A DNA stretch of 36,367 nucleotides from Anaerolinea sp. (GTDB lineage: Bacteria > Chloroflexota > Anaerolineae > Aggregatilineales > UBA2796), in contig JACSRJ010000184.1 in NCBI GenBank assembly GCA_014879835.1, positions 1 through 36,367 on the forward strand. The letters run 5' to 3'. Made by a program: the position numbers and the translations under genes. Under the pieces are notes generated by a model. The model was given only the letters and a program-made list of their open reading frames with translations, was not told the origin of the DNA and made no database searches. How positions within the stretch are numbered: position 1 is the stretch's first letter; every line of letters begins with the position of its first letter. Positions 1-7,062 of the stretch are shown here, one piece after another.

Positions 1-89
1 TGATCGTCTTCAGCCGCCGCAACATCTACTTTCCCGCACTCCATCATGCAGCACCGCTCCTTATTGGAATCGCGCTGCTGGTAGGGTAA
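1..89 (+). CDS. C-terminal fragment of a membrane protein (partial)
   Basis: An open frame runs in from the left edge (codons from base 3) and stops at TAA 87-89. The last 28 residues include a hydrophobic stretch (APLLIGIALLVG) that looks like a C-terminal membrane helix preceded by a basic patch (SRRN). The start lies outside the window, so the family cannot be named. It ends 24 nt before the cupin gene and could share its transcript. Too little is visible to exclude a chance open frame. Confidence 0.4.
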   Translation, partial: IVFSRRNIYFPALHHAAPLLIGIALLVG

Positions 90-113
90 CCGATTGTTCA
101 CAGGAGGAAATTC

Positions 114-650
114 ATGGCTAAGTCAGGTAGTGAAACCCTTAATCCGCGTACTGGGCAGCGGACAGTATTTCTCCAAACCGCGGCGGATACAGGCGGAAAA
201 CTCCTTCGCATGGAGACATTTCATCCGGCGCAAAGCCCCCCTGAGCCAGAGCATGTGCATCCATATCAAGAGAGCCGCTGTGAAATAGTCACCGGTTCGC
301 TGCACTTCAGTATCGCCAGTAAAGAGCAGTTGGTACGCGCTGGCGAGACGGTGGTTATTCCGCCTAATGTTCCACACTATTTCTGGAGTGGCAGTGATGA
401 AGAATCGCACGCCGTCCAAGAGTTTCGCCCGGCACTCAACATTGAGGATTTCTTCGACACCTATTTCGCACTTGCCAGAGCAGGGAAACTGAACCAGAAG
501 GGGCTTCCCAATCCACTCCTCATGGCAGTTTTGATGAGGGAGTACGACAACGCCATCCGTGTGACACAGCCGCCACGATTCGTTCAACTCGTGATTATGG
601 GCTTTGCCCCCATTGGACGACTTCTCGGATACCGGGGGAAGCACACGTAA
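114..650 (+). CDS. Cupin-domain protein
   Basis: A 178-residue single-domain cupin. Motif 1 is at residues 46-61 (EHVHPYQES...EIVTG), giving metal-ligand candidates His47, His49 and Glu53. Motif 2 is at 77-89 (GETVVIPPNVPH), giving His88. These residues usually hold Fe, Mn or Zn in small cupins. About 75 C-terminal residues form an alpha-helical, partly hydrophobic tail (VQLVIMGFAPIGRLLGY) that may pack on the barrel or touch the membrane. The ATG at 114 has a strong Shine-Dalgarno (AGGAGGA, 102-108). There is no signal peptide, so it is probably cytoplasmic. The substrate is unknown; cupins of this size include isomerases, dioxygenases and sugar-binding regulators. An overlapping reverse frame is a shadow. 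Confidence 0.85.
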   Translation: MAKSGSETLNPRTGQRTVFLQTAADTGGKLLRMETFHPAQSPPEPEHVHPYQESRCEIVTGSLHFSIASKEQLVRAGETVVIPPNVPHYFWSGSDEESHAVQEFRPALNIEDFFDTYFALARAGKLNQKGLPNPLLMAVLMREYDNAIRVTQPPRFVQLVIMGFAPIGRLLGYRGKHT

Positions 651-814
651 TATATCGCCCGATCCATTGCGAGGATAAGGCTCGTCCCGCACCACCCATA
701 ATCCATGTTATTGGGCTGACCTGTTCAAGGAGTAAGGCATAGGCAGCGTGATAACATCATCTGGCAGCGGTTTGTGATACCATGAGACATGAGTTTGAAC
801 ACGGAAGAATTCGG

Positions 815-2911
815 ATGAAAGCGACTATGAGCCAGCGAACTGCCCGACGTCTGTCTTGGTCAATTGCGGTGATAGCCGTTCTTGTGGTCATGACTGGACT
901 GATCATTAGCATCCTTGCGCTAATTGTCAGTGGACGGGGCGTGACCTTTAGCCACCAGTTCTTCACACCGCTGCTGACCCTGACCTACTGCGTGGTCGGC
1001 GCGTTGGTCGCATCGCGTCATCCACACAATCCCATCGGCTGGATCTTCTGTACCATCGGGTTTCTCAGTGCGTTGAACATGCTGTCGGCGGGCTACGCAT
1101 TGTACAGTGAGCTTGTCATGCCGATACCGGGCGGGGCGTTGGCGCGCTGGTTCAGTATTTGGATATGGATTCCGAATGCGCTGCTGCCCATCACATTTGC
1201 CCTACTCCTGTTCCCGGACGGGAGATTTCTATCCTTGCGTTGGCGTCCGATTGCTTGGGCAGCGGGATTGGGTATCGCTGCGTACATGTTTGGTCTGGCA
1301 TTCTATCCGGATTCGCTTGCCGAGGTGGGAATTCGGACACCCAATCCCTATGGTATTTCTGGCAGCACAGAGGCGCTAAATATTTTGATGATAGCGGCTG
1401 CTCCGTTTGTGCTGGTGGGCGTACTGGGTTCAATTGCCTCAATTGTGGTCCGCTATCGGAACGCAATAGGGATAGAGCGGGCGCAGTTAAAAGTGCTGGC
1501 AGTTGCAGGAGTCACAGTGATTGTAGGGTGCATTCTGAGTGGCATTCCGTGGTGGATCTGGGGGGATAATCCGCTAACCCAAGAACTATCCATTGTGTTC
1601 ACTGATCTGATCCTGATCAATATTGTTATTGCTACCGGGGTCGCTATACTGCGCTACCGATTATGGGGTATTTACATCCTTGTCAATCGTGCGTTGGTCT
1701 ATGGCTTGCTGACTGCTCTCATTGTGGCTCTGTACGTCGTGATCGTTGGGGCATTGGGAAATCTTCTCCAGACAGGCAGCAGTCTGCCGGTTTCCCTTCT
1801 CGGGACGGGCATTATTGCCATCTCTTTTCAACCTCTGCAAGAACGCTTGCAGCGCAGTGTGAACCGGCTGATGTATGGGGAACGTGATGCCCCCTACGCG
1901 GTATTAGGCCGTCTGTCAGAACAACTCGAAATTGTGGCTGAATCGCAATCTGTCCTGCCAACCATCGCGGAGACTGTCGCCGAGGCGCTCAAATTACCTT
2001 ACGTGGCAATCGCACTGAAGGAAGGCGAACAGTTTCCCATTGCTGCCGAATATAGACGCTCCCCGGTGGTTGGTTCGCAGAGCAAAGAGAGGATGGAAAT
2101 CCTGCCACTGGTGTATCAGCTAGAGGCAATCGGTCAGATGATCCTTGCGCCGCGTGCGCCAGACGAGGTGTTTTCACAGAGCGACAGGAGGCTGCTGGAA
2201 ACCATCGCCCGGCAGGCAGGTGTCGCTGCCTACAATGTTCGCCTGACACAGGATTTGCAGCGTTCCCGTGAGCGGCTGGTGACTACCCGCGAAGAAGAGC
2301 GGCGGCGGTTGCGGCGCGATCTCCATGATGGACTTGGACCCGTTCTTGCAGCCATGTCCTTCAAGTTGGATGCCATCCACAATCTCGCTGATCGGGATGG
2401 TGCCACAGTCAAAGCACTGGCGACCGAACTGAAAGTACAGATGCAGGAAGCGTTGGCAGACATCCGACGCATTGCCTATGATCTGCGTCCACCTGCCCTC
2501 GACGAACTGGGCTTGGTCGGTGCCTTAAAAGCCCACATCACCTCACACAACCAACTACAGGGGCTGCAAATCACGCTGGAAGCTCCGGAAAATGCACCAC
2601 CCCTGCCTGCTGCGGTCGAAGTAGCTGCCTATCGTATTGCCCTCGAAGCGATGAATAATGTGAGCCGCCATGCTGGGGCACACCACTGTTATGTCCGTTT
2701 GTCACTTCCTGATGATCTGTGTCTAGAGATTCTGGACGATGGATGCGGACTCCCCGGAGCAATTCGGGCAGGTATCGGGCTGATCTCGATGCGCGAACGG
2801 GCAGAGGAGTTGGGTGGGAGGTGCGTCGCTGAAACACTGCCCCAAGGAGGCACAGGCATCAAAGCACGACTGCCTTTGGCATTGGTCTCCGTTACAGTGA
2901 GTGGAGGGTAG
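815..2911 (+). CDS. NarL/DesK-type sensor histidine kinase with multi-pass membrane input
   Basis: A 698-residue sensor kinase. The N-terminal ~330 residues hold about eight hydrophobic segments and serve as a membrane-embedded sensor. A GAF-like region follows (about 360-470). The HisKA_3 dimerisation box (RRRLRRDLHDGLGP) carries the phospho-acceptor His504. The C-terminal HATPase domain has an N-box (ALEAMNNVSRHAG), a G1 box (LEILDDGCGLP) and a GIGLISMRERAEELGG segment typical of the NarX/DesK class. An in-frame ATG exists at 782 without a ribosome site; the ATG at 815 follows GGAAG (803-807) at good spacing, so it is preferred. The response regulator starts 2 nt after the stop, so the pair is co-translated and almost certainly cognate. 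The signal is unknown. Confidence 0.9.
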   Translation: MKATMSQRTARRLSWSIAVIAVLVVMTGLIISILALIVSGRGVTFSHQFFTPLLTLTYCVVGALVASRHPHNPIGWIFCTIGFLSALNMLSAGYALYSELVMPIPGGALARWFSIWIWIPNALLPITFALLLFPDGRFLSLRWRPIAWAAGLGIAAYMFGLAFYPDSLAEVGIRTPNPYGISGSTEALNILMIAAAPFVLVGVLGSIASIVVRYRNAIGIERAQLKVLAVAGVTVIVGCILSGIPWWIWGDNPLTQELSIVFTDLILINIVIATGVAILRYRLWGIYILVNRALVYGLLTALIVALYVVIVGALGNLLQTGSSLPVSLLGTGIIAISFQPLQERLQRSVNRLMYGERDAPYAVLGRLSEQLEIVAESQSVLPTIAETVAEALKLPYVAIALKEGEQFPIAAEYRRSPVVGSQSKERMEILPLVYQLEAIGQMILAPRAPDEVFSQSDRRLLETIARQAGVAAYNVRLTQDLQRSRERLVTTREEERRRLRRDLHDGLGPVLAAMSFKLDAIHNLADRDGATVKALATELKVQMQEALADIRRIAYDLRPPALDELGLVGALKAHITSHNQLQGLQITLEAPENAPPLPAAVEVAAYRIALEAMNNVSRHAGAHHCYVRLSLPDDLCLEILDDGCGLPGAIRAGIGLISMRERAEELGGRCVAETLPQGGTGIKARLPLALVSVTVSGG

Positions 2912-2913
2912 GC

Positions 2914-3600
2914 ATGGAAACGATTCACGTTCTCATTGCTGATGATCACACCCTGTTTCGAGACGGACTGCGGGCGCTGCTGACTTCCATCGCAGGCATT
3001 GAGGTGGTGGGTGAGGCAGCCAGCGGCAAGGAAGCCGTGAGGCTGGCTGTCGAACACCAGCCTGATGTCATCCTTATGGACATCCAGATGCCTGATCTCA
3101 ACGGGATCGAAGCAACGCGGCAGATTTTACGAACTAGCCCGCATATCGGTATTGTTGTTCTGACCATGTTCCAAGATGATGACTCCGTTTTCGCGGTGAT
3201 GCGTGCTGGAGCGCGAGGTTACGTTCTCAAGGGTGCTGACCAAGGGGTGCTGCTGCGTGCGGTGCGCGCAGTTGCGAATGGCGAGTCGTTGTTCAGCCCT
3301 GAAATCGCTGCTCGCCTGATGCAGTTCTTTGCAGGTTTAGACCCAGCATCACGACCAGAACTATTTCCCGAACTGACCGAGCGTGAGCGTGAAATCTTAT
3401 CATTCATCGCTAATGGTCACACCAACGCTGAAATTGCCGAAAAACTGGTCATTAGCATGAAAACGGTACGCAACCATGTGTCCAATATCTTTAGCAAGTT
3501 GCAGGTTGCTGACCGGGCGCAGGCTGCCATTCGAGCGCGCGAAGCCGGTCTGGGCGGTGCGTCCCCAAGACTTTCAGACAGCGGCTTCAAGGGAGAATAG
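2914..3600 (+). CDS. LuxR/NarL-family response regulator
   Basis: A 228-residue two-domain regulator. The receiver domain (1-120) has the acidic pair Asp10/Asp11, phospho-acceptor Asp56 (ILMDIQMPD), the conserved Thr in VVLTMF and Lys in GYVLKGAD. The C-terminal GerE/LuxR helix-turn-helix (about 150-215) reads LTEREREILSFIANGHTNAEIA with recognition helix KTVRNHVSNIFSKL. It starts 2 nt after the kinase stop and is the output partner of that kinase. Its targets are unknown; autoregulation of this operon or control of the adjacent cupin is possible but only inferred from position. The final ~15 residues (Gly/Ser-rich) lie outside the domain. Confidence 0.93.
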   Translation: METIHVLIADDHTLFRDGLRALLTSIAGIEVVGEAASGKEAVRLAVEHQPDVILMDIQMPDLNGIEATRQILRTSPHIGIVVLTMFQDDDSVFAVMRAGARGYVLKGADQGVLLRAVRAVANGESLFSPEIAARLMQFFAGLDPASRPELFPELTEREREILSFIANGHTNAEIAEKLVISMKTVRNHVSNIFSKLQVADRAQAAIRAREAGLGGASPRLSDSGFKGE

Positions 3601-3625
3601 TGCCTGTCCTCACCTCATTCCTCTA

Positions 3626-3647
3626 GCCCCCTTCGTCCGGCGAAGGG
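3626..3647. terminator. GC-rich hairpin after the two-component operon
   Basis: A perfect 7-bp stem, CCCTTCG (3629-3635) with CGAAGGG (3641-3647), and a 5-nt loop lie 28 nt after the response-regulator stop. No T-tract follows on either strand, so it is either a weak or factor-assisted terminator or a mobile-repeat remnant. A similar CCCCCC/GGGGGG hairpin containing CGAAGGGGGG sits at the end of the window. Confidence 0.45.
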
Positions 3648-3775
3648 CACACCTGCAAGACGGGGTGGTTAAATCGAATTGAAGCACAAGAGGGTGATTG
3701 TACTGCGCCCCAAAAGGATCATCATAAGCACTGAACTGACTTCCTTACTTCCCCTGATAGCGTAGCTTTTGCAGG

Positions 3776-3805
3776 TTGACGCCTCACCTGAAATATGGTT
3801 ACAAT
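3776..3805 (+). promoter_or_regulatory. Sigma-70-type promoter for the acidic protein and glgA
   Basis: The -35 element TTGACG (3776-3781) and the -10 element TACAAT (3800-3805) are separated by 18 bp. Each matches consensus at 5 of 6 positions. Transcription would begin near 3812, about 30 nt before the ATG at 3842. This makes the in-frame upstream start at 3776 impossible as a translated start from this promoter. The rest of 3601-3841 holds only the hairpin described above. Confidence 0.75.
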
Positions 3806-3841
3806 GCCCACAGGATGCACCTTCAGAAAGGGGTCAAATCG

Positions 3842-4135
3842 ATGATGCACAATCGTTCCCACAAATTCATGCGGCAGGAAAACGTGCTGCTTCTGACCGA
3901 AGAGGATGAAGACCTGTTCGACAGCGGGTTACCCGTATTTGTGGATGTGAAACGCGGCGCTGATTATGAAGACGAGGAATTCGACGACGAAATCGACGAC
4001 TTCGAGGATGACGAGGAGTTTGAAGACGACGAATTTGATTATGATGACGACGAAGACCTTGATGATTTTGATGATGAAGAAGAAGACTATGATGATCTCG
4101 AAGATGAGGACGATGACGAAGACGAGGATATGTAA
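3842..4135 (+). CDS. Small, extremely acidic protein (hypothetical)
   Basis: A 97-residue protein in two parts. Residues 1-40 are ordinary and partly basic (MMHNRSHKFMRQENVLLL...PVFVDVKRGAD). The last 57 are 45 Asp/Glu interrupted by single Phe/Tyr/Leu/Ile residues every 3-6 positions. The start at 3842 (ATG ATG) has AGAAAGGGG (3825-3833) 8 nt upstream and lies just after a near-consensus promoter. The gene ends 32 nt before glgA and probably shares its transcript. The tail resembles D/E-rich polyanionic tails such as that of the RNA polymerase delta subunit, but no delta-type folded N-terminal domain is present. The composition could serve as a nucleic-acid mimic, chaperone tail or cation buffer; none of these is shown. 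Function unknown. Confidence 0.7.
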   Translation: MMHNRSHKFMRQENVLLLTEEDEDLFDSGLPVFVDVKRGADYEDEEFDDEIDDFEDDEEFEDDEFDYDDDEDLDDFDDEEEDYDDLEDEDDDEDEDM

Positions 4136-4167
4136 GGTCGCCTGATCAGTCCCAAAGGACAAAACCC

Positions 4168-5643
4168 ATGAACGTGCTCTTTGCCTCTGCGGAGGCAGTC
4201 CCCTTTGCCAAAGCTGGTGGATTGGCAGATGTGGTAGGCAGTTTGCCAAAGTATCTACGCAAACAGAAAGTTGATGCGCGGGTGATGATGCCCTTTTACG
4301 GGATGATCAATCGCGCTCAATACAACATTGAGTATGCGTTCACCTTCCGTCATCCCCGGCGGCGCGGCACAGCGGATGTGCATGTTCATTACACCTTTTA
4401 TGATGGGGTTCCCTTTTATCTGCTCTCAGCGTGGCCCCTTTTTGGGGAGGGCAACTATCTCTACACCGATTGGGCGTGGGATGTGCAGCGCTTCATCCAC
4501 TTTGGGGAGCTGGTGCAGGCCCTCGCGTGGCAGCTTCGCCTCGGCAGCGGGGGGATTAAGCCATGGTTCCCGGATGTGATTCATGTCCACGACTGGCACA
4601 CCGGGCTTGCCCCTTTTTTGCTCGACATCAGCCGCCACGATCCCGCTTGGGCCCAAGTGGGCAGTGTGATCACCATCCACAACATGGGCTATCAGGGACA
4701 GCACGCCTCCACATTTTTGGCGGATGCGGGTGTCCCAGCGCGCACCAATCCTCATTTGGTCTACCAAAACAAGGATGATAATCTACTGGGGATCGGGATC
4801 GCCTACAGCGATGTGGTCAATACCGTCAGCCCCCGTTATGCCGCAGAAATTCAGGGAGATCGTTTCGGGGAAGGGTTACAAGACATCGTCCGCGCCCGCA
4901 GCGCCACTGGTGATGTGATTGGCATTCTCAACGGTCTAGATACCGAACGCAATGATCCCGCAGTTGATCCGGCGATTCTCCACAAATTTAACCACAAGAA
5001 CTTCCTTGAAATTCGCCCTCAAAACAAGAGCGCACTCCAGCAGCAAATGGGCCTGCCGGTGCGCCCTGAAGTGCCTTTGATTGGGATCGTCACCCGGCTT
5101 ACAGCCCAAAAGGGGTTTGATCTGGCATTCCCGGCGCTGTGGCGGCTGATTCAAGAGGATGATGTTCAGATTGTGGCCCTTGGGACTGGCGAAAGCTGGA
5201 TCGAGCATGAGTTCCGCATGATGAATGAGTACCATCCCCACAAAATCCGGGCAGTGCTTGGATATGATGGGGTGCTGGCACAGCGCATCTACGGCAGCTC
5301 TGATCTATTTTTGATGCCCAGTCGCTACGAACCCTGCGGCACCAGTCAAATGCTCGCCATGCGCTATGGCTCACTGCCTATCGTGCGCGAGACCGGTGGA
5401 CTGGCCGATACCGTGATTAATTACGACAATGGCGACGGTGGTCATGGCACAGGCTTTGTCTTCATGTGGGAAGAAGCGGATGCGGTGCTAAATACCACCC
5501 GTTGGGCCATCCGCACCTACCGAGAACGCCCTGAAGCCTTTCAAAGGATGCAAAGACGGGCGATGGGCATTGATTTCAGTTGGGATAAAAGCGCGGGTGA
5601 ATACATTCGAATCTATGAACGCGCTTTGGGCAAACACCGTTAA
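4168..5643 (+). CDS. glgA: Glycogen synthase (ADP-glucose type, GT5)
   Basis: A 491-residue GT5 glycosyltransferase that adds glucose from ADP- or UDP-glucose to alpha-1,4-glucan. The N-terminal glucan/nucleotide loop is KAGGLADVVGSLP with Lys15 (usual family form KTGGLAD). DVIHVHDWHTGL, SVITIHNMGYQG, VNTVSPRYAAEI and ILNGLDTE are all family signatures. The C-terminal GT-B half has VTRLTAQKGFDL and the nucleotide-binding segment RYEPCGTSQMLAMRYGSLPIVRETGGLADTV. The length is normal (about 480). The start is supported by AAAGGA (4154-4159) with 8-nt spacing. It follows the acidic protein by 32 nt, probably on one transcript. No other glycogen gene is in view. A 10-bp hairpin starts 13 nt downstream. 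Confidence 0.95.
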   Translation: MNVLFASAEAVPFAKAGGLADVVGSLPKYLRKQKVDARVMMPFYGMINRAQYNIEYAFTFRHPRRRGTADVHVHYTFYDGVPFYLLSAWPLFGEGNYLYTDWAWDVQRFIHFGELVQALAWQLRLGSGGIKPWFPDVIHVHDWHTGLAPFLLDISRHDPAWAQVGSVITIHNMGYQGQHASTFLADAGVPARTNPHLVYQNKDDNLLGIGIAYSDVVNTVSPRYAAEIQGDRFGEGLQDIVRARSATGDVIGILNGLDTERNDPAVDPAILHKFNHKNFLEIRPQNKSALQQQMGLPVRPEVPLIGIVTRLTAQKGFDLAFPALWRLIQEDDVQIVALGTGESWIEHEFRMMNEYHPHKIRAVLGYDGVLAQRIYGSSDLFLMPSRYEPCGTSQMLAMRYGSLPIVRETGGLADTVINYDNGDGGHGTGFVFMWEEADAVLNTTRWAIRTYRERPEAFQRMQRRAMGIDFSWDKSAGEYIRIYERALGKHR

Positions 5644-5650
5644 GTGAAAC

Positions 5651-5684
5651 AAAACGCGGGGTGACAATTCGGAGTCACCCCGCA
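5651..5684 (-). terminator. Intrinsic terminator of tRNA-Val (possibly bidirectional with glgA)
   Basis: A perfect 10-bp stem, GCGGGGTGAC (5656-5665) with GTCACCCCGC (5674-5683), and an 8-nt loop. Read on the minus strand it follows the tRNA by 5 nt and is itself followed by GTTTTGTTT, a proper U-tract. On the plus strand it lies 12 nt after the glgA stop but is followed by ATTGATG, so termination of glgA there would be weaker. Confidence 0.85.
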
Positions 5685-5688
5685 TTGA

Positions 5689-5761
5689 TGGGCGTTGAGG
5701 GACTCGAACCCCCGACAACCTCGGTGTAAACGAGGTGCTCTGCCAACTGAGCTAAACGCCC
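5689..5761 (-). tRNA. tRNA-Val (anticodon TAC)
   Basis: The minus strand folds into a canonical cloverleaf: acceptor GGGCGTT/AACGCCC (7 bp), D-arm GCTC-AGTTGGCA-GAGC, anticodon arm CCTCG-TTTACAC-CGAGG with anticodon TAC (reads GTA and other GTN codons), a 5-nt variable loop, and T-arm GGGGG-TTCGAGT-CCCTC with one G-U pair. The discriminator base is A. CCA is not encoded (the 3' flank is TCAATG), so it must be added post-transcriptionally. The promoter and terminator flank the gene directly, giving a single-tRNA transcription unit between glgA and mgsA. Confidence 0.97.
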
Positions 5762-5787
5762 TTGTGTGTATAAACTTATGTGAGTGC

Positions 5788-5816
5788 ATTATAGAGTGAC
5801 CCTATCCTCGCGTCAA
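5788..5816 (-). promoter_or_regulatory. Promoter of tRNA-Val
   Basis: On the minus strand TTGACG (5811-5816) and TATAAT (5788-5793) are spaced by exactly 17 bp. The -10 is a perfect consensus and the -35 matches 5 of 6. Initiation near 5781 gives a 5' leader of about 20 nt before the mature tRNA. It is the best-matching promoter in the window, as expected for stable RNA. Confidence 0.9.
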
Positions 5817-5837
5817 GTGCAAAGGAATAACCAAACG

Positions 5838-6212
5838 ATGCCCGAAAAGGCGATTGCGTTGATCTCTCATGACGGCAAAAAGGCGGATATGGTCGCTTTT
5901 GCCATGCAGTACCGCGACTTGTTATCGGCTTATCATCTGTTTGCCACCGCCACCACCGGACGGCTGCTGGAGGAAAAAACGGGGCTGAAGGTCGAGAAGA
6001 TGCTCTCAGGTCCACTCGGCGGGGATGCCCAGATTGCCGCAATGGTCGCAGAAGGAAAGATTGAGGCTGTGTTCTTCTTTATTGATCCCCTCGCTATGCA
6101 GCCCCATGACCCCGATATACAAGGGCTGCTGCGCATTTGTAATGTCCACAACGTGGCCCTCGCCACCAACTCCGTGACGGCCCAGTTCATCATCGGCAAA
6201 AAATCCCTATGA
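5838..6212 (+). CDS. mgsA: Methylglyoxal synthase
   Basis: A 124-residue protein of the compact MgsA type. It converts dihydroxyacetone phosphate to methylglyoxal and phosphate, bypassing lower glycolysis. Family motifs are IALISHDGKKADM at the N-terminus (phosphate binding, with His and Lys), SGPLGGDAQIAAMV with the catalytic Asp, FFIDPLAMQPHDPD with the His/Asp pair, and LATNSVTAQFII. It is shorter than E. coli MgsA (about 150), as in many Gram-positives. Of the in-frame ATGs at 5784 and 5838, the second is chosen: it has AAAGGAA (5821-5827) upstream and gives the normal N-terminus, whereas the first lies in the tRNA promoter. Its stop overlaps the SDR start (ATGA), so the two are translationally coupled. 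Confidence 0.93.
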   Translation: MPEKAIALISHDGKKADMVAFAMQYRDLLSAYHLFATATTGRLLEEKTGLKVEKMLSGPLGGDAQIAAMVAEGKIEAVFFFIDPLAMQPHDPDIQGLLRICNVHNVALATNSVTAQFIIGKKSL

Positions 6213-7012
6213 GTGCCAGCGCTTCCCGTGTTTTACACAGTTTGCTTGATCTTTCAGGCAAAACTGCGCTGATCACTGGGGCAAGCCGGGGAATTGGCGC
6301 TTCCACAGCCGATCTGCTGGCCATGGCAGGTGCTGATCTGGTTTTGTGCAGCCGCCATATCCACGTTCAGGAGACGGTGAATCACTTTCAGGAGCGTTTT
6401 GGACAAAAACCATTGGTGGTCAGGGCCGATGTCTCCGACGCGCAGGCCATGTGGCACGTGATGGAGAGCGCCCGTGAGCGCTTCGGCGGGATCGATATTC
6501 TGGTGAACAATGCCGCGATCAATTCGACTGTACCACTTTTGGAAGCGGATGAGCATGAATGGCTTCAGGTGCTTCAGACCAACCTGATCGGGATCGCTCG
6601 TCTGTGTAATCTGGTTGTGCCCGATATGATGGCCAAACGCTGGGGGCGGATCATCAACCTCTCCTCAAATTTGGGGCAGTTTGCCCTTAAAAACAAAGGG
6701 GTGTACTCAGCGGCCAAAGCCGCTTTGATGCAGCTTACCCGCAGCATGGCCTTGGAGTGGTCAGGTTATAACATTTTGGTGAATGATATTGCGGCGGGTG
6801 CAGTCAACACCGATATGAGCGCAAACACCGAAGGATCAGAATCTTTCACCCGCGATTACAGCCAGATCACCCGCTCAATCCTGCTGGGGCGGATGGCTGA
6901 TCCCAAAGACATTGCCCATGTGGTTTTGTTCCTCGCTTCATCCTTATCCAGTTTCATCACGGGACAGTCGATTGTGGTTGATGGAGGCGCGAGCATCTGG
7001 TTTGCCCACTAA
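6209..7012 (+). CDS. SDR-family oxidoreductase (FabG-like)
   Basis: A 267-residue classical short-chain dehydrogenase. The Rossmann glycine motif TGASRGIG is at 23-30, NNA at 100-102, the catalytic Ser in LSSNLG (152-153), and YSAAK with Tyr166/Lys170. GAVNTDM and the C-terminal FITGQSIVVDGG are also typical. CSRH at the end of beta-2 suggests NADP(H) preference. The ATG overlaps the mgsA stop by 4 nt and lacks a strong ribosome site, which fits translational coupling. Because it is coupled to methylglyoxal synthase, it might act on methylglyoxal or a downstream three-carbon carbonyl; this is inference only. Sequence alone would also fit a 3-oxoacyl reductase or sugar-alcohol dehydrogenase. 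Confidence 0.92.
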   Translation: MSASASRVLHSLLDLSGKTALITGASRGIGASTADLLAMAGADLVLCSRHIHVQETVNHFQERFGQKPLVVRADVSDAQAMWHVMESARERFGGIDILVNNAAINSTVPLLEADEHEWLQVLQTNLIGIARLCNLVVPDMMAKRWGRIINLSSNLGQFALKNKGVYSAAKAALMQLTRSMALEWSGYNILVNDIAAGAVNTDMSANTEGSESFTRDYSQITRSILLGRMADPKDIAHVVLFLASSLSSFITGQSIVVDGGASIWFAH

Positions 7013-7062
7013 AAGGGTGAGCGTAGCGATCTCAGCAAACAACTATAGGAGGCGAGGTATCC

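Noticed and set aside
123-695. Reverse-strand open frame of 190 codons over the cupin gene
   Set aside because: It is antisense to a clear cupin with a strong ribosome site, and its translation shows no domain or signal.
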